The translations under genes were made by a program, and so were the position numbers. Shown piece after piece: positions 28,123 through 38,880 of a stretch of 64,000 nt of DNA (positions within the stretch are counted from its first letter, which is position 1; the number at the start of each line of letters is the position of its first letter). The DNA lies in assembly GCF_014694385.1 (NCBI RefSeq), contig NZ_JAAOCA010000005.1, positions 124,001 through 188,000 of the forward strand. Direction: 5' to 3'. The stretch comes from Pseudomonas typographi. GTDB taxonomy: Bacteria > Pseudomonadota > Gammaproteobacteria > Pseudomonadales > Pseudomonadaceae. The notes beneath the pieces are model-generated. The model worked only from the letters and a program-made list of their open reading frames with translations, had not been told where the DNA came from and did not search any database.

Positions 28123-29403
28123 TCACGCCGCGCGCCCGGCCAGCCACCGAAGGGCCTCGGCCACGCAGAAAAACGAACCGAACACGACTATTTCATCTTC
28201 ACTGCCCGCGGCATTGCATACCTGCTCCAGCGCTTGGGCAACACTGCCATGAGACGCTGCCGACACGCCAAGGTTCGCCAGGGCCCGCGCCACCTGAGTC
28301 GCCTCACGGCTGCGCGGGCTAGGCAAGGTCGCCACGGCCCACTGGCTGAAGGTGCCCGCCAGTGGTGCGACCACGCCGGCCAGGTCTTTATCGGCCAACA
28401 AGCCGAACACCGCAAACCGGCGCCCGGCCACCGGCCGCGCGGCGAGCCGCACGCTCAGGTATTGGGCAGCCTCAGGGTTATGCCCCACATCGAGCAGCAG
28501 GTGAAGCACCTTGCCTTGCCAGGCCAGCTCTCGGCGGTCGAGGCGCCCGGCCAAGCGGGTACCCTGCAAGGCACCGGCCAGTGTACCCGGCTCGAACGGC
28601 AAGCCCAGCAGGGCATAGGCTTGCAGGGCAAGCGCTGCGTTTTCCATGGGCAGCTCGAGCAGCGGCAATGCCGGCAACGTTAGGGCTACACCCTGGCGAT
28701 CGTGACCGCGCCATTGCCAATGGTCGCCGGCCGGTGCCAGGTCGTAGTCGTGCCCGCGCAGCGACAGCGGGCAACCCAGCGCCTGGGCCTGTTGCAACAG
28801 CGGTAACGGCGGCGCCAGGTCGCCACACAACACGGGGCGCCCAGCGCGAAAAATGCCGGCTTTTTCGAAGGCTACAGCCTCGCGGCTATGCCCCAGGTAT
28901 TCGCCGTGGTCCAGGGCAATGCTGGTCACCAGGGCAAGGTCGGCATCGGCCAGGTTGACCGCGTCCAGCCGCCCACCCAAGCCGACCTCAAGCACCACCG
29001 CGTCGAGCCCAGCGCGGGCGAATAGCCAGAACGCCGCCAGGGTGCCCATCTCGAAATAGGTCAGCGATACTTCGCCACGGGCCGCTTCCACGGCCGTGAA
29101 CGCCTCGCACAAGGCGGCATCGCTGGCTTCGAGGCCAGCCAAGCGCACCCTTTCGTTGTAACGCAGCAGGTGAGGCGAACTGTACACCCCCACTTTCAGC
29201 CCCTGGGCTTCGAGCAGGCTCGCCAAAAAGGCGCAGGTCGAGCCCTTGCCATTGGTGCCGGTGACTAACACTTGGTAGCGGGCCAAGCGCCCCAGGCCCA
29301 TGCGCTCGAACACCTGGCGCGAGCGCTCCAGGCCCATGTCGATAGCCGAGGGGTGCAACTGCTCGAGGTAGGCGAGCCACTGGGCCAGGGTGCGCGCAGT
29401 CAT
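28123..29403 (-). CDS. folC: Dihydrofolate synthase / folylpolyglutamate synthase
   Basis: 426 residues. It adds glutamate to dihydropteroate and extends folate polyglutamate tails. The Mur-ligase-like P-loop [19 protein letters not shown] lies near 48-66, with [14 protein letters not shown] and the DVGHNPEAA loop further on. The start overlaps the accD stop (ATGA). Confidence 0.95.
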   Translation of the reverse strand: MTARTLAQWLAYLEQLHPSAIDMGLERSRQVFERMGLGRLARYQVLVTGTNGKGSTCAFLASLLEAQGLKVGVYSSPHLLRYNERVRLAGLEASDAALCEAFTAVEAARGEVSLTYFEMGTLAAFWLFARAGLDAVVLEVGLGGRLDAVNLADADLALVTSIALDHGEYLGHSREAVAFEKAGIFRAGRPVLCGDLAPPLPLLQQAQALGCPLSLRGHDYDLAPAGDHWQWRGHDRQGVALTLPALPLLELPMENAALALQAYALLGLPFEPGTLAGALQGTRLAGRLDRRELAWQGKVLHLLLDVGHNPEAAQYLSVRLAARPVAGRRFAVFGLLADKDLAGVVAPLAGTFSQWAVATLPSPRSREATQVARALANLGVSAASHGSVAQALEQVCNAAGSEDEIVVFGSFFCVAEALRWLAGRAA

Positions 29404-30296
29404 GCTTGGGCGGCCACCGGCACCTGTGCGGCCACGGGGGTGGCGACGTTGGTCATTTGTGCCAGCAGCCGCGCCAGGCGCGGGCGCAATTCCTGGCGAT
29501 GGATGATCAGGTCGATGGCGCCGTGGTCGAGCAAGAATTCGCTGCGCTGGAAGCCTTCCGGGAGTTTCTCCCGCACGGTTTGCTCGATCACGCGGGGGCC
29601 GGCGAAGCCGATCAGCGCCTTGGGTTCGCCTACGATCACATCGCCGAGCATGGCCAGGCTGGCCGATACGCCGCCGTATACCGGGTCGGTGAGCACGGAG
29701 ATGAACGGGACGCCCTCCTCGCGCAGGCGCGCCAACACCGCGGAGGTCTTGGCCATTTGCATCAGGGAAATCAGCGCTTCTTGCATGCGCGCGCCACCAG
29801 AGGCGGCGAAGCAGATCATCGGGCAGCGGTTCTCCAGCGCATAATTGGCAGCGCGCACGAAGCGTTCACCCACCACCGCGCCCATCGAGCCACCCATGAA
29901 GCTGAACTCGAAGGCGCTGCACACCACCGGCAGGCCCATCAGGGTGCCGCTCATGGAGATCAGCGCGTCTTTTTCGCCGGTTTGCTTCTGCGCGCCGACC
30001 AGGCGGTCCTTGTACTTCTTGCTGTCGCGAAACTTCAGGCGATCGACCGGTTCCAGCTCGGCGCCGAGCTCCTCCCGGCCTTCGGCATCGAGGAAGATAT
30101 CCAGGCGATGGCGCGCGCCGATGCGCATGTGATGGTTGCACTTGGGGCACACATCGAGGGTTTTTTCCAACTCAGGGCGGTACAACACTGCCTCGCAGGA
30201 CGGGCACTTGTGCCAGAGACCCTCGGGCACCGAGCTTTTTTTCACCTCGGAACGCATGATCGAGGGGATCAGTTTGTCTACCAGCCAGTTGCTCAT
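29400..30296 (-). CDS. accD: Acetyl-CoA carboxylase carboxyltransferase, beta subunit
   Basis: 298 residues. It transfers the carboxyl group from biotin carrier protein to acetyl-CoA, making malonyl-CoA for fatty-acid synthesis. Four-cysteine zinc ribbon [13 protein letters not shown] and [11 protein letters not shown] near residues 28-55, and the crotonase-like core [18 protein letters not shown]. The last residues are a Val/Ala-rich tail. AccA is not in the window. Confidence 0.96.
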   Translation of the reverse strand: MSNWLVDKLIPSIMRSEVKKSSVPEGLWHKCPSCEAVLYRPELEKTLDVCPKCNHHMRIGARHRLDIFLDAEGREELGAELEPVDRLKFRDSKKYKDRLVGAQKQTGEKDALISMSGTLMGLPVVCSAFEFSFMGGSMGAVVGERFVRAANYALENRCPMICFAASGGARMQEALISLMQMAKTSAVLARLREEGVPFISVLTDPVYGGVSASLAMLGDVIVGEPKALIGFAGPRVIEQTVREKLPEGFQRSEFLLDHGAIDLIIHRQELRPRLARLLAQMTNVATPVAAQVPVAAQA

Positions 30297-30456
30297 AGGT
30301 GCTTCTCTCCAGTATCCGGGCCGCTATCGGCGCCAGGCAGCCCGTGCTTGGTCTTACCATTCAGGTCGAAACGGCGGCGCCCGCAGGCGCTCACCCTGAC
30401 ATTTGTGCCGCATTAAAGCGTGTGGACGGCGGCCAGCGTTTTGCCGTCACATCACC

Positions 30457-31086
30457 CTATGGCGCGGCCGCGCCGCGCACAGCGGCGATGAATGCGGCCA
30501 CCTTCGCCGCATCCTTGATACCCTTGCTGGCCTCTACGCCGCCGCTGACATCCACTGCCCAGGGCTTCACCTGGGCAATCGCAGCGGCCACGTTGTGCGC
30601 ACCCAGGCCACCGGCCAACACCACCGGCTTGGGCAACCCCGCCGGCACCAGCCCCCAATCGAACGCCTGCCCAGTGCCGCCGGGCACGCCGGCGACGAAG
30701 GTATCGAGCAGGACACCCTGGGCGCCGGCATAGGCCCGGCACGCAGCGACCAGGTCATCGCCCGGGCGCACGCGCAAGGCCTTGATATAGGGGCGGCGCG
30801 CGCCTTCGCATTGAGCTGGGGTTTCGTCACCATGAAATTGCAACAGATCGAGCGGTACCGCTTCGAGGGTTTCGTCCAGCTCCCGGCGGCTGGCGTTGAC
30901 GAACAAGCCCACGGTGGTCACGAAGGGTGGCAACGCGGCCACGATGGCGCGCGCTTGCTGCACGCTGACCGCACGTGGGCTTTTGGGGTAGAACACCAGG
31001 CCAATGGCATCGGCCCCGGCGTTAGCGGCGGCCAGGGCATCTTCGATGCGGGTAATACCGCAGATTTTGCTGCGAACAGCGGCCAT
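30457..31086 (-). CDS. trpF: Phosphoribosylanthranilate isomerase
   Basis: 209 residues, TIM barrel. Third step of tryptophan synthesis from anthranilate. Catalytic Cys in [10 protein letters not shown] and catalytic Asp in LLDTFVAG (about 128-135); phosphate-binding [12 protein letters not shown] near the end. A longer frame exists upstream, but the ATG at 31086 puts SKICGITR at the usual distance. Confidence 0.93.
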   Translation of the reverse strand: MAAVRSKICGITRIEDALAAANAGADAIGLVFYPKSPRAVSVQQARAIVAALPPFVTTVGLFVNASRRELDETLEAVPLDLLQFHGDETPAQCEGARRPYIKALRVRPGDDLVAACRAYAGAQGVLLDTFVAGVPGGTGQAFDWGLVPAGLPKPVVLAGGLGAHNVAAAIAQVKPWAVDVSGGVEASKGIKDAAKVAAFIAAVRGAAAP

Positions 31087-31144
31087 AAGCAGGCGACCTT
31101 GCAACGGTTGAAGGGGCGGATAGTAGCAAACCCCGGCCAACCCG

Positions 31145-31999
31145 TCAGCCCATGAGGCCATCGAACCCGGTGAGAAAGTGTGGCCCGAGGTAACGCGCTG
31201 GAAGGTCGAACGCAGGCGGGTACTCCACCTGCACCAGGTAAAGGCCAAACGGGTGCGCCGTGACCCCGCCAGCCTTGCGGTCCCGGCTCAGTAGCACCTG
31301 CTCGGCCCAGTGCGGGGGCTTATCGCCCGCGCCAATGGCCATCAGCACACCCGCCAAATTGCGCACCATATGGTGCAAAAACGCGTTGGCCCGCACGTCG
31401 ATCACCACCATGCTGCCGTGCTGGCTTACGCGCAGGTGATGCAGTTGCTTGATCGGCGATTTGGCCTGGCATTGGGTGGCCCGAAAGGCGCTGAAGTCGT
31501 GGGTGCCTACCAGTGCTTGCGCGGCCTCGCCCATGCGCGCCACGTTTAGCGGCCGGTAATTCCAGGTCACTTCCTGGCCCATGTGTGCCGGGCGAATGGG
31601 GTCGTTGTAGATCACATAGCGATAACGCCGGGCGGTCGCCTTGAAACGGGCGTGGAAGTCCGCTGGCACCTCCTTGGCCCAGGTCACGCTGATATCGTGG
31701 GGCAACTCACTGTTGGCGCCCATCACCCAGGCCTTGTTCGGCCGCGCGGCGCGGGTGTCGAAGTGCACCACCTGGCCACAGGCGTGTACCCCTGCATCAG
31801 TGCGCCCAGCGCATACCACCGACACGGGGCTGGCGGCCACTCTGGCCAAGGCGGTTTCCAGCGCCTGCTGCACGGTGGGCAAGCCGCTGGCTTGGCGCTG
31901 CCACCCGGCGTAGCGCGAGCCTTTGTATTCCACACCCAACGCAATGCGCGTGTGGCCTTCGGCGGCCACTTCAGTGACCGCGGTTTCGAACGTGTTCAC
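31145..31999 (-). CDS. truA: tRNA pseudouridine synthase A
   Basis: 284 residues. It makes pseudouridine at positions 38-40 of the tRNA anticodon arm. The catalytic Asp lies in [18 protein letters not shown] (about 62-80), and YRYVIYN and [17 protein letters not shown] are also typical. It begins after the fimV terminator. Confidence 0.95.
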   Translation of the reverse strand: MNTFETAVTEVAAEGHTRIALGVEYKGSRYAGWQRQASGLPTVQQALETALARVAASPVSVVCAGRTDAGVHACGQVVHFDTRAARPNKAWVMGANSELPHDISVTWAKEVPADFHARFKATARRYRYVIYNDPIRPAHMGQEVTWNYRPLNVARMGEAAQALVGTHDFSAFRATQCQAKSPIKQLHHLRVSQHGSMVVIDVRANAFLHHMVRNLAGVLMAIGAGDKPPHWAEQVLLSRDRKAGGVTAHPFGLYLVQVEYPPAFDLPARYLGPHFLTGFDGLMG

Positions 32000-32025
32000 A
32001 ACTCACCTGGGGTTGAATAACGAAA

Positions 32026-32048
32026 GCGGCAGCCCATTGGGCTGCCGC
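32026..32048 (-). terminator. Probable terminator of fimV
   Basis: A perfect 10-base stem (GCGGCAGCCC / GGGCTGCCGC) with a 3-base loop lies 20 bases after the fimV stop. The minus-strand tail TTTCGTTATT is only moderately T-rich. Confidence 0.7.
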
Positions 32049-32067
32049 CTTGGGTTACAGCGAGCGT

Positions 32068-34578
32068 TCAGCCGAGGTCGGCCAGCATGCGCCGGGCCTC
32101 ATGCTGTTGCGCATCGGTACCTTCCTTGAGTACCTCGTCGAGAATGTCACGGGCGCCGTCGGCGTCCTTCATTTCAATGTAGGCTTTGGCCAAGTCCAGC
32201 TTGGTGCTCACCTCATCGGTGTCGGCGAGGAAATCGAAATCGTCCGGCGCCGGGTTTTGCTCATTCGTCTCACCAGAGAGGCTCCCCAGCCGTGGGGTGA
32301 CGTCTTCCCGGCCAGCGGCGACCTGGTCGCGCCCTGGCGAAGCTTCGCCAGGTGTCGACAGGTCGAAATCACCCGGCAGGCCATCGCCTTTTTCAGGGTC
32401 GGCCAGCGCTTCTAGTGCAAGGTCATCGAGGTCGTCGACCGGCGACGGTGCTGGCGCATCGGCGGCGATGTCCAGGTCGAAGTCGGACAGGTCAATGTCG
32501 CGGGCCCGCTCGGCTTCGGTCTCGCGCAGCAACGCGTCGAAATCCACATCGTCGCGTTTGGCGGGGTCGGCTGCTTTCTCCGCCTCGCTGGCGGGCTTAG
32601 CCGCCGCGCCGGCGCCTACCGGGTCGATGCCGTCGAGGTCAAGGTCGAAATCGGTGTCGAACACCTCCCCAATCGGCTCCGGGCCATCGGGCTCATCCTG
32701 CAGCAGGTCTTTGACGTACTGGGCATCGAGTTCGGCGGCGACCGCGGCGGCACTCAGGCCCACGCCAGCCAATGCCCCAAGCATGGCCGGGAAGCGCGAC
32801 TTCAATGCCTCGACCTCGGCCTGGTTGGCGCCGCTGGCCAGCAAACGCCGCTCATTGGCGACGAATGCATCCCGATCGCCCTGGTTGGCATACACCTCCA
32901 TGAGCATCAGGCGCAATTCGCTGCGCTCGGGCTGCGCCTCGACCGCAGGCTCGAGCAGGTCGGCGGCCTGGTTGAAACGGCCAGCGGCGACAGCGGCTTG
33001 AGCCTGGGTAAGCACATCGTCAGCGGCCGGTGCCTTGACCAGGCTCGCCACGCTCGGCACCTCGTTGCGCGGGGCTGGCTCAACCGGCGCCGCCAGGGGG
33101 GTACTACTGGCCGACGCCTGGGCCGCTGCGGCAGAGGCGGCCACCATGGCCGGTGCGAGTTTCACGTTTGGCGCTTGCGGGGCCAACCCTTCGAAACTGT
33201 CCGGCCCAAAATCGAAATCATCCGGTGGGAAATCACCCTCTTCGGCCAACGCCTTGGCCATCCGCACATGCTTCTCGGCCTCTTGGTCCGCCTTGCGCTT
33301 GCGCGCGAGCAGCCAAGCGGCGAGCAGCACGGCAATCAACGCGATGCCGCCCGCGGCGCCCAGCACCGCCGGGTTGCTGGCGCCTTGAGAGGTAGGCGGC
33401 GCCGCGGGCGCTGGGCTTGGCGGTGCGCCCGCGTTGGCCGGGGCCTGCCCGGTGGCCGCTTCAGAGGGGGCGGCGGGCGCTGCTAGCTGTGCGCCGATGG
33501 CCGGGCTGCCCGCGCGGGCGGGCGTACCCGGCGGCTGCGGCGCCCCAGCGCTGGCTTCGAGCTTGGCCAATTGGTCGTTCTTAAGTTGCAGCAGGCGCTG
33601 CAGTTTGTCGAGCTGGCTCTGCAGGTCGTCGTTACGGCTTTTTAGCTCCGCGTTTTCGCGGCGCGCCGAATCGAGGCTCTCCTGAGTGCTAGCCAACTGG
33701 TCACGCACTGCTTGCTGGTCTGCCACGGCGCCTTTGCGGTTACGCGCCTGGCCCGACACCAAGCTCAGGTTGTCGCCCGGCGCGGGCGCCGGTGCCTTGC
33801 TACCAGGCGCCCTACGGGTGGCATCGACCTGCTGCGCCCGCGGACCCAAGCGCCGGCCTTCGTGCCAGGCGGCATTTTGCCTGGCCACTTCCGCCACGGC
33901 CCGGGGCTGGGCCAGCGCCGTAGCGTTGGGTGCATCCGGCAAGCGCAACACCTGGCCTGCGCGCAGCCGGTTGATGTTGCCATCGATAAACGCGTCGGGG
34001 TTCAGCGCCTGGATCGCCAGCATGGTTTGCTGTACCGAGGCCCCGGCCGGGCGCGCGCGGGCCGCGATCTCCCAAAGGGTATCCGGGCTCTTGGTGGTGT
34101 AGTGCTCGGCCTGGCGATTGGCCGTGGCCACCGCCGGTGCCGGTGTGTCACGCCCGGGCTCGCCCGCTGGCGCTGCGAATTTGGCCGGGTCGACCAACAC
34201 GCTGTAGTCACGCAGCAGGCGGCCACTGGGGTACACCACCTGAACCAGGAACTTCACCATCGGGTCGGGCAATGCCGTGGGCGACGTCACCTGGATGACG
34301 CTACGCCCGCCCGGGTTGATCACCGGTGTGAACTGCAATTGCCCCAGGTAGGCCTGGCGGTCGACCCCAGCCTTGGTGAAATCCTCGGGTGAGGCAAGGC
34401 TCGGCACGATCTCCGGGGCGGCAAGGTTGCCCACATCGCGCAACTCGATTTCGGCCGCCAGCGGCTGGCCGGGCGCGGATTTGAGCGTGACTTCACCCAG
34501 TTCAAGGGCTTGCGCCAGCCCCGACGCCAGTGTCGATGCCGCGGCAATCGCCAATGCCAGCTTGCGAAGATGAACCAT
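32068..34578 (-). CDS. fimV: Polar hub protein FimV
   Basis: 836 residues. FimV organises the cell pole, type IV pilus assembly and cAMP signalling in pseudomonads. Signal sequence (about 5-24), a FimV N-domain (LELGEVTLKSAPGQPLAAEI), a LysM-like peptidoglycan-binding segment (about 155-220), a coiled coil (LDSARRENAELKSRNDDLQS), a single membrane helix (about 413-433), a long acidic cytoplasmic part with TPR-like repeats, and the conserved C-terminal tail (YIEMKDADGARDILDEVLKE). The ATG at 34578 follows AAGGAAT; an upstream extension lacks sense. Confidence 0.92.
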   Translation of the reverse strand: MVHLRKLALAIAAASTLASGLAQALELGEVTLKSAPGQPLAAEIELRDVGNLAAPEIVPSLASPEDFTKAGVDRQAYLGQLQFTPVINPGGRSVIQVTSPTALPDPMVKFLVQVVYPSGRLLRDYSVLVDPAKFAAPAGEPGRDTPAPAVATANRQAEHYTTKSPDTLWEIAARARPAGASVQQTMLAIQALNPDAFIDGNINRLRAGQVLRLPDAPNATALAQPRAVAEVARQNAAWHEGRRLGPRAQQVDATRRAPGSKAPAPAPGDNLSLVSGQARNRKGAVADQQAVRDQLASTQESLDSARRENAELKSRNDDLQSQLDKLQRLLQLKNDQLAKLEASAGAPQPPGTPARAGSPAIGAQLAAPAAPSEAATGQAPANAGAPPSPAPAAPPTSQGASNPAVLGAAGGIALIAVLLAAWLLARKRKADQEAEKHVRMAKALAEEGDFPPDDFDFGPDSFEGLAPQAPNVKLAPAMVAASAAAAQASASSTPLAAPVEPAPRNEVPSVASLVKAPAADDVLTQAQAAVAAGRFNQAADLLEPAVEAQPERSELRLMLMEVYANQGDRDAFVANERRLLASGANQAEVEALKSRFPAMLGALAGVGLSAAAVAAELDAQYVKDLLQDEPDGPEPIGEVFDTDFDLDLDGIDPVGAGAAAKPASEAEKAADPAKRDDVDFDALLRETEAERARDIDLSDFDLDIAADAPAPSPVDDLDDLALEALADPEKGDGLPGDFDLSTPGEASPGRDQVAAGREDVTPRLGSLSGETNEQNPAPDDFDFLADTDEVSTKLDLAKAYIEMKDADGARDILDEVLKEGTDAQQHEARRMLADLG

Positions 34579-34646
34579 GGCCAATTCCTTTGTGAACTTA
34601 CGGGGTGAAGCCCGAAACGCAACGAACAAGTTCGCCCAAGTATCTT

Positions 34647-35642
34647 TTAGGTAAGGTCTTTTATCAACAATTCGGCTATTTGCACAGCATTCAAGGCTGC
34701 GCCTTTGCGCACGTTGTCCAGCACCAACCATAGATTAAGCTCACAAGGGTCATCCAAGCCGGGGCGCAAGCGCCCCGCGTACACCACGTCCTGGCCCACC
34801 GCATCGCCGACGGCGGTAGGGTAGTCGCCCGGCTCCTCGACCAGTTCCAACCCTGGTGCGACCGACAGCACAGCGCGCACCTGGGTGATATCGACGGGGC
34901 CCTGGGTACGGATGCACAGCGCCAGGCTGTCACCGAAAAACACCGGTGCCTGTAGGCAGGTGGTCGATATGCTTAGTAAAGGCAGCCCCAGGGTTTCGCG
35001 CAATTGCTCGGCGATGCGCTTTTCAAGGGTTAGGTGGCCTAATGCATCAGGGGCGCCCACCTGGGCCAGCAGGTTGAAGGCCACCTGGCGGTCGAAGAAC
35101 GCCGGTTCCAACGGCCGCACGTTGAGCAGTTCGGCGGTTTGCCGGGCGAGTTCGGCCACCCCTTCACGGCCCTGGGACGACACCGCCAGGCAAGCGGTGA
35201 CCGTTACCTGTTGCATCGCCAGCATCCCGCGCAACGGAGCCAATGCCACGGCCAGCGCGATAGCCGGGCTGCAAGGGCTTACCGCCTTGCGCCCGGCCAA
35301 GAATGCCTGGGCATTGGCTTCGGGTACCACTGCCGGCGCCTGCAGCGCGCCGGCAAGGTCCACCACGGCGCAGCCGGCCTCGATCGCGCGGGGCGCGAAG
35401 GTATGGCTCACCGCTTCGCCGGCGGCGAAGAACACCAACCCCACCTGCTTGAAATCGAAGCTGTCCACTTCACGAACGCGCACATTCTTGCCACGAAACG
35501 CCACGGCCTTGCCAGCCGATTCCATGCTGGCCAGCAGGTGCAGGTCGCCCACGGGGAAGGCCCGCTCTTCGAGGATTTCAACCAGCGCCTCGCCCACGCT
35601 GCCGGTGGCGCCAACGATGGCGATGTTCAGGGGGGTCTGCAT
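34647..35642 (-). CDS. Asd paralogue, USG-1 type
   Basis: 331 residues related to aspartate-semialdehyde dehydrogenase: NAD-binding VGATGSVGEALVEILEER at the start, SPCSPAIALAVALAPL at the active-cysteine position, and DNVRKGAALNAVQIAELL at the end. Such second copies (Usg-1) lie beside asd and are not thought to replace it. The true asd follows on the same strand upstream. Function is uncertain. Confidence 0.85.
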   Translation of the reverse strand: MQTPLNIAIVGATGSVGEALVEILEERAFPVGDLHLLASMESAGKAVAFRGKNVRVREVDSFDFKQVGLVFFAAGEAVSHTFAPRAIEAGCAVVDLAGALQAPAVVPEANAQAFLAGRKAVSPCSPAIALAVALAPLRGMLAMQQVTVTACLAVSSQGREGVAELARQTAELLNVRPLEPAFFDRQVAFNLLAQVGAPDALGHLTLEKRIAEQLRETLGLPLLSISTTCLQAPVFFGDSLALCIRTQGPVDITQVRAVLSVAPGLELVEEPGDYPTAVGDAVGQDVVYAGRLRPGLDDPCELNLWLVLDNVRKGAALNAVQIAELLIKDLT

Positions 35643-35838
35643 GATAGAGCGCCTTTGGGTAGGGGGCTTGTAAAGAATAGGAGCCTGCGTGCCACCCAGT
35701 CACCGCACGGTCAAGCGGTGAACAGGGCAAGCGGGGTGGATGGCCGAGGCCAAATAGGAAAGGTGCTGCCGTCCATGGCCTGCAGGGCGCTGAAATGGCT
35801 GCACATGGGATTGCCCACGAGCACCGCCGGCGTTCCCC

Positions 35839-35853
35839 GCGGGATAAACCCGC
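35839..35853. repeat. REP-like palindrome
   Basis: GCGGG, ATAAA, GCCCG-type hairpin (GCGGGATAAACCCGC) in the usg-asd gap. It resembles the core of the REP elements common between genes of P. putida. It could also act as a weak terminator for asd. Confidence 0.4.
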
Positions 35854-35897
35854 TGTTCGGCACCTGGGGATGGCCGCTGGCGGGGCAATGCCGTGTA

Positions 35898-37010
35898 TCA
35901 GCGCTCCAGCAGGATGCGCAGCATGCGCCGCAGCGGCTCGGCCGCGCCCCATAGCAGTTGGTCGCCGACCGTGAAAGCGCCCAGGTACTGCGAGCCCATG
36001 TTCAGCTTGTGCAGGCGGCCCACCGGAACGTTCAGGGTGCCGGTGACCTGGGTGGGGGTCAGCTCTTGCATACTGGCATCACGGTGGTTCGGCACCAGCT
36101 TCACCCAAGGGTTGTGCTGGCTGATCAGCCCTTCGATGTCGGCAATCGGCACGTCTTTGTTCAGCTTGATCGTCAAGGCCTGGCTATGGCAGCGCATCGC
36201 CCCTATGCGCACACAGATGCCGTCAATGGGGATCGGGCTCTTGAAGCGGCCGAGTATTTTGTTGGTTTCGGCCTGCCCTTTCCATTCTTCGCGGCTTTGG
36301 CCGTTGGGCAGTTCCTTGTCGATCCACGGGATCAGGCTGCCTGCCAGCGGTACACCGAAGTGCTCGGTGGGGTACCCATCGCTGCGCATGGCTTCGGCGA
36401 CTTTGCGGTCGATGTCGAGGATGGCGCTGGCCGGGTTGGCTAGGTCATCGGCAACCGCTGCGTGGCTAACGCCCATTTGGCGGACCAGCTCACGCATGTT
36501 CTGCGCACCGGCACCGGAGGCGGCCTGGTAGGTCATGGCGCTCATCCACTCCACCAACCCGGCTTCGAACAACCCACCCAGACCCATCAGCATCAAGCTT
36601 ACGGTACAGTTCCCGCCGATGTAGTTGCGGGTACCGGCGTCAAGCTGATGGTCAATAGCCTTGCGGTTGACCGGGTCGAGAACGATGACGGCGTCATCCT
36701 GCATGCGCAGGCTCGACGCCGCATCGATCCAGTAGCCTTGCCAGCCGGCTTCGCGTAACCGAGGGAACACTTCTTGGGTGTAGTCGCCGCCCTGGCAGGT
36801 CAGGATCACGTCGAGTGTCTTGAGCTCGTCGATGCTGTAGGCGTCTTTCAGCGGCGCCACGTCCTTGCCGATGGCCGGCCCTTCGCCGCCCACGTTGGAG
36901 GTGGTGAAGAACACCGGTTCGATCAGGTCGAAGTCTTGCTCTTCCAGCATCCGCTGCATGAGCACAGAGCCAACCATACCGCGCCAACCGATCAGACCTA
37001 CACGTTTCAT
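35898..37010 (-). CDS. asd: Aspartate-semialdehyde dehydrogenase
   Basis: 370 residues. NADPH-dependent reduction of aspartyl phosphate to the semialdehyde, the branch point to lysine, threonine, methionine and diaminopimelate. Rossmann opening [20 protein letters not shown], catalytic Cys in [13 protein letters not shown] (about 131-143), and [14 protein letters not shown]. This is the gram-negative long type. Confidence 0.95.
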   Translation of the reverse strand: MKRVGLIGWRGMVGSVLMQRMLEEQDFDLIEPVFFTTSNVGGEGPAIGKDVAPLKDAYSIDELKTLDVILTCQGGDYTQEVFPRLREAGWQGYWIDAASSLRMQDDAVIVLDPVNRKAIDHQLDAGTRNYIGGNCTVSLMLMGLGGLFEAGLVEWMSAMTYQAASGAGAQNMRELVRQMGVSHAAVADDLANPASAILDIDRKVAEAMRSDGYPTEHFGVPLAGSLIPWIDKELPNGQSREEWKGQAETNKILGRFKSPIPIDGICVRIGAMRCHSQALTIKLNKDVPIADIEGLISQHNPWVKLVPNHRDASMQELTPTQVTGTLNVPVGRLHKLNMGSQYLGAFTVGDQLLWGAAEPLRRMLRILLER

Positions 37011-37077
37011 CGCACACTACACCTTGGTTAGAAGTGGGCCACCGCGCCCGGGGGTACTTTGCGGTGGGCCCGAGAGA

Positions 37078-38160
37078 TTACAGATTTCGCAGGGCCGCGA
37101 CTACAGCGTCGCCCATTTCCCGCGTACCGACCTTCTTGCAGCCTTCGGACCAAATGTCTCCGGTACGCAGGCCCTGGTCGAGCACCCGGCTCACCGCCTG
37201 CTCGATAGCCGCAGCGGCTTCGGTTTGGGCGAAGCTGTAACGCAGCATCATCGATACCGAGAGGATGGTCGCCAGCGGGTTGGCGACCCCCTGCCCGGCG
37301 ATGTCCGGCGCCGACCCGTGGCACGGTTCGTACATACCTTTGCCATTGGCGTCCAGCGACGCCGACGGCAGCATACCGATAGAGCCGGTGAGCATGGAGG
37401 CTTCATCCGACAGGATGTCGCCGAACATGTTGTCGGTAACTATCACATCGAACTGCTTGGGCGCGCGCACCAGTTGCATGGCGGCATTGTCCACATACAT
37501 ATGGCTCAGTTCTATGTCCGGGTAGCCCTGTGCCACCTGCTCGACCACTTCACGCCACAATTGGCTGGAGGCCAACACATTGGCCTTGTCGACCGAGCAC
37601 AGCTTCTTGCCCCGCACCTGGGCCATCTCGAAGCCCACCTTGGCGATCCGACGGATCTCGCTTTCGCTGTAAGGCAGGGTGTCGTAGGCCTGGCGCTCGC
37701 CGTTTTCCAGTTCACGGGTGCCCCGTGGGCTACCAAAGTAGATACCGCCGGTAAGCTCACGAACGATCAGGATATCCAGCCCGGCGACGATGTCGCGCTT
37801 AAGGCTGGAGGCATCGGCCAATTGCGGGTAAAGGATGGCCGGGCGCAGGTTGCCGAACAGGCCCAACTGCGAACGGATCTTCAACAGGCCGCGCTCGGGG
37901 CGGATGTCACGCTCGATCTTATCCCACTTCGGGCCGCCCACGGCGCCCAGCAGCACGGCATCGACCTTGCGTGCCAGCGCCAGGGTCGAATCGGCCAATG
38001 GCACGCCGTGCCGGTCAATCGCCGCACCACCGATTACATCGTGGTGCAATTCGAAGCCCAGGGAAAACTTCTCGCTGGCCAGTTCCAGCACCTTGACCGC
38101 CTCGGCGGTGATCTCGGGGCCGATACCGTCGCCGGGAAGAATCAGGATCTGCTTGCTCAT
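37078..38160 (-). CDS. leuB: 3-isopropylmalate dehydrogenase
   Basis: 360 residues. Oxidative decarboxylation of 3-isopropylmalate to 2-ketoisocaproate in leucine synthesis. [18 protein letters not shown] at the start; [20 protein letters not shown] (about 222-241) binds metal and substrate; [20 protein letters not shown] binds NAD. It follows leuD after 81 bases with no intervening gene. Confidence 0.96.
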   Translation of the reverse strand: MSKQILILPGDGIGPEITAEAVKVLELASEKFSLGFELHHDVIGGAAIDRHGVPLADSTLALARKVDAVLLGAVGGPKWDKIERDIRPERGLLKIRSQLGLFGNLRPAILYPQLADASSLKRDIVAGLDILIVRELTGGIYFGSPRGTRELENGERQAYDTLPYSESEIRRIAKVGFEMAQVRGKKLCSVDKANVLASSQLWREVVEQVAQGYPDIELSHMYVDNAAMQLVRAPKQFDVIVTDNMFGDILSDEASMLTGSIGMLPSASLDANGKGMYEPCHGSAPDIAGQGVANPLATILSVSMMLRYSFAQTEAAAAIEQAVSRVLDQGLRTGDIWSEGCKKVGTREMGDAVVAALRNL

Positions 38161-38241
38161 GCTTTCCTCTTATCAAAATGTGGCAACCCACCGAAGCGCA
38201 CAGCCGTGGGGCCGCGGCGGCTTAGTGAGTTGCCCATGTCA

Positions 38242-38880
38242 TTAGCGAAACAGCCAGGGCTGTTGCTGGCGGTGGCGTGCTTCGAAGGCACGGATGGCGT
38301 CTGCATCCTGCAGGGTCAGGCCGATGTCATCCAAGCCATTGAGCAAGCAGTGCCGGCGGAATTCGTCTATTTCGAAAGTGTACGCCTTGCCATCGGGGCG
38401 GGTCACGGTGCCGGCGGCCAAGTCGATGGTCAACCGATAACCGTGCTCAGCCTCGACCTGCTGGAACAGCTCATCGACCTCGGCCGCGCCGAGGATGATC
38501 GGCAGCAAGCCGTTCTTGAAACTGTTGTTGTAGAAAATATCGGCGAAGCTCGGTGCGATCACGCAGCGAAAGCCATATTCGTCCAAGGCCCAGGGCGCAT
38601 GCTCCCGGCTGGAGCCGCAACCGAAGTTTTCCCGCGCCAGCAACACACTGACCCCCTGGTAGCGTGGTTGGTTGAGCACGAAATCCGGGTTGATCGGGCG
38701 CTTGCTGTTGTCTTGATACGGTTGGCCAACATCTAGGTAGCGCCATTCGTCGAACAAGTTGGGGCCGAAGCCGGTGCGCTTGATCGATTTCAAGAATTGC
38801 TTTGGAATGATCTGGTCGGTGTCGACGTTGGCGCGGTCCAAAGGCGCCGCCAAGCCGATGTGCTGGGTAAAGGCTTTCAT
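38242..38880 (-). CDS. leuD: 3-isopropylmalate dehydratase, small subunit
   Basis: 212 residues. It pairs with LeuC to isomerise isopropylmalate. The [21 protein letters not shown] segment and the swivelling-domain loop [16 protein letters not shown] (about 86-101) are typical. The start overlaps the leuC stop (ATGA), ensuring matched synthesis. Confidence 0.96.
   Translation of the reverse strand: MKAFTQHIGLAAPLDRANVDTDQIIPKQFLKSIKRTGFGPNLFDEWRYLDVGQPYQDNSKRPINPDFVLNQPRYQGVSVLLARENFGCGSSREHAPWALDEYGFRCVIAPSFADIFYNNSFKNGLLPIILGAAEVDELFQQVEAEHGYRLTIDLAAGTVTRPDGKAYTFEIDEFRRHCLLNGLDDIGLTLQDADAIRAFEARHRQQQPWLFR

Noticed and set aside
32068..34731. Longer 887-residue frame for fimV starting at 34731
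   Set aside because: The extra 51 residues lack family similarity and a ribosome site; the ATG at 34578 follows AAGGAAT and begins a proper signal sequence.
36865..38736. 623-residue open frame on the plus strand opposite leuB and leuD
   Set aside because: It is the antisense shadow of GC-rich genes asd, leuB and leuD; no domain or ribosome site is visible.
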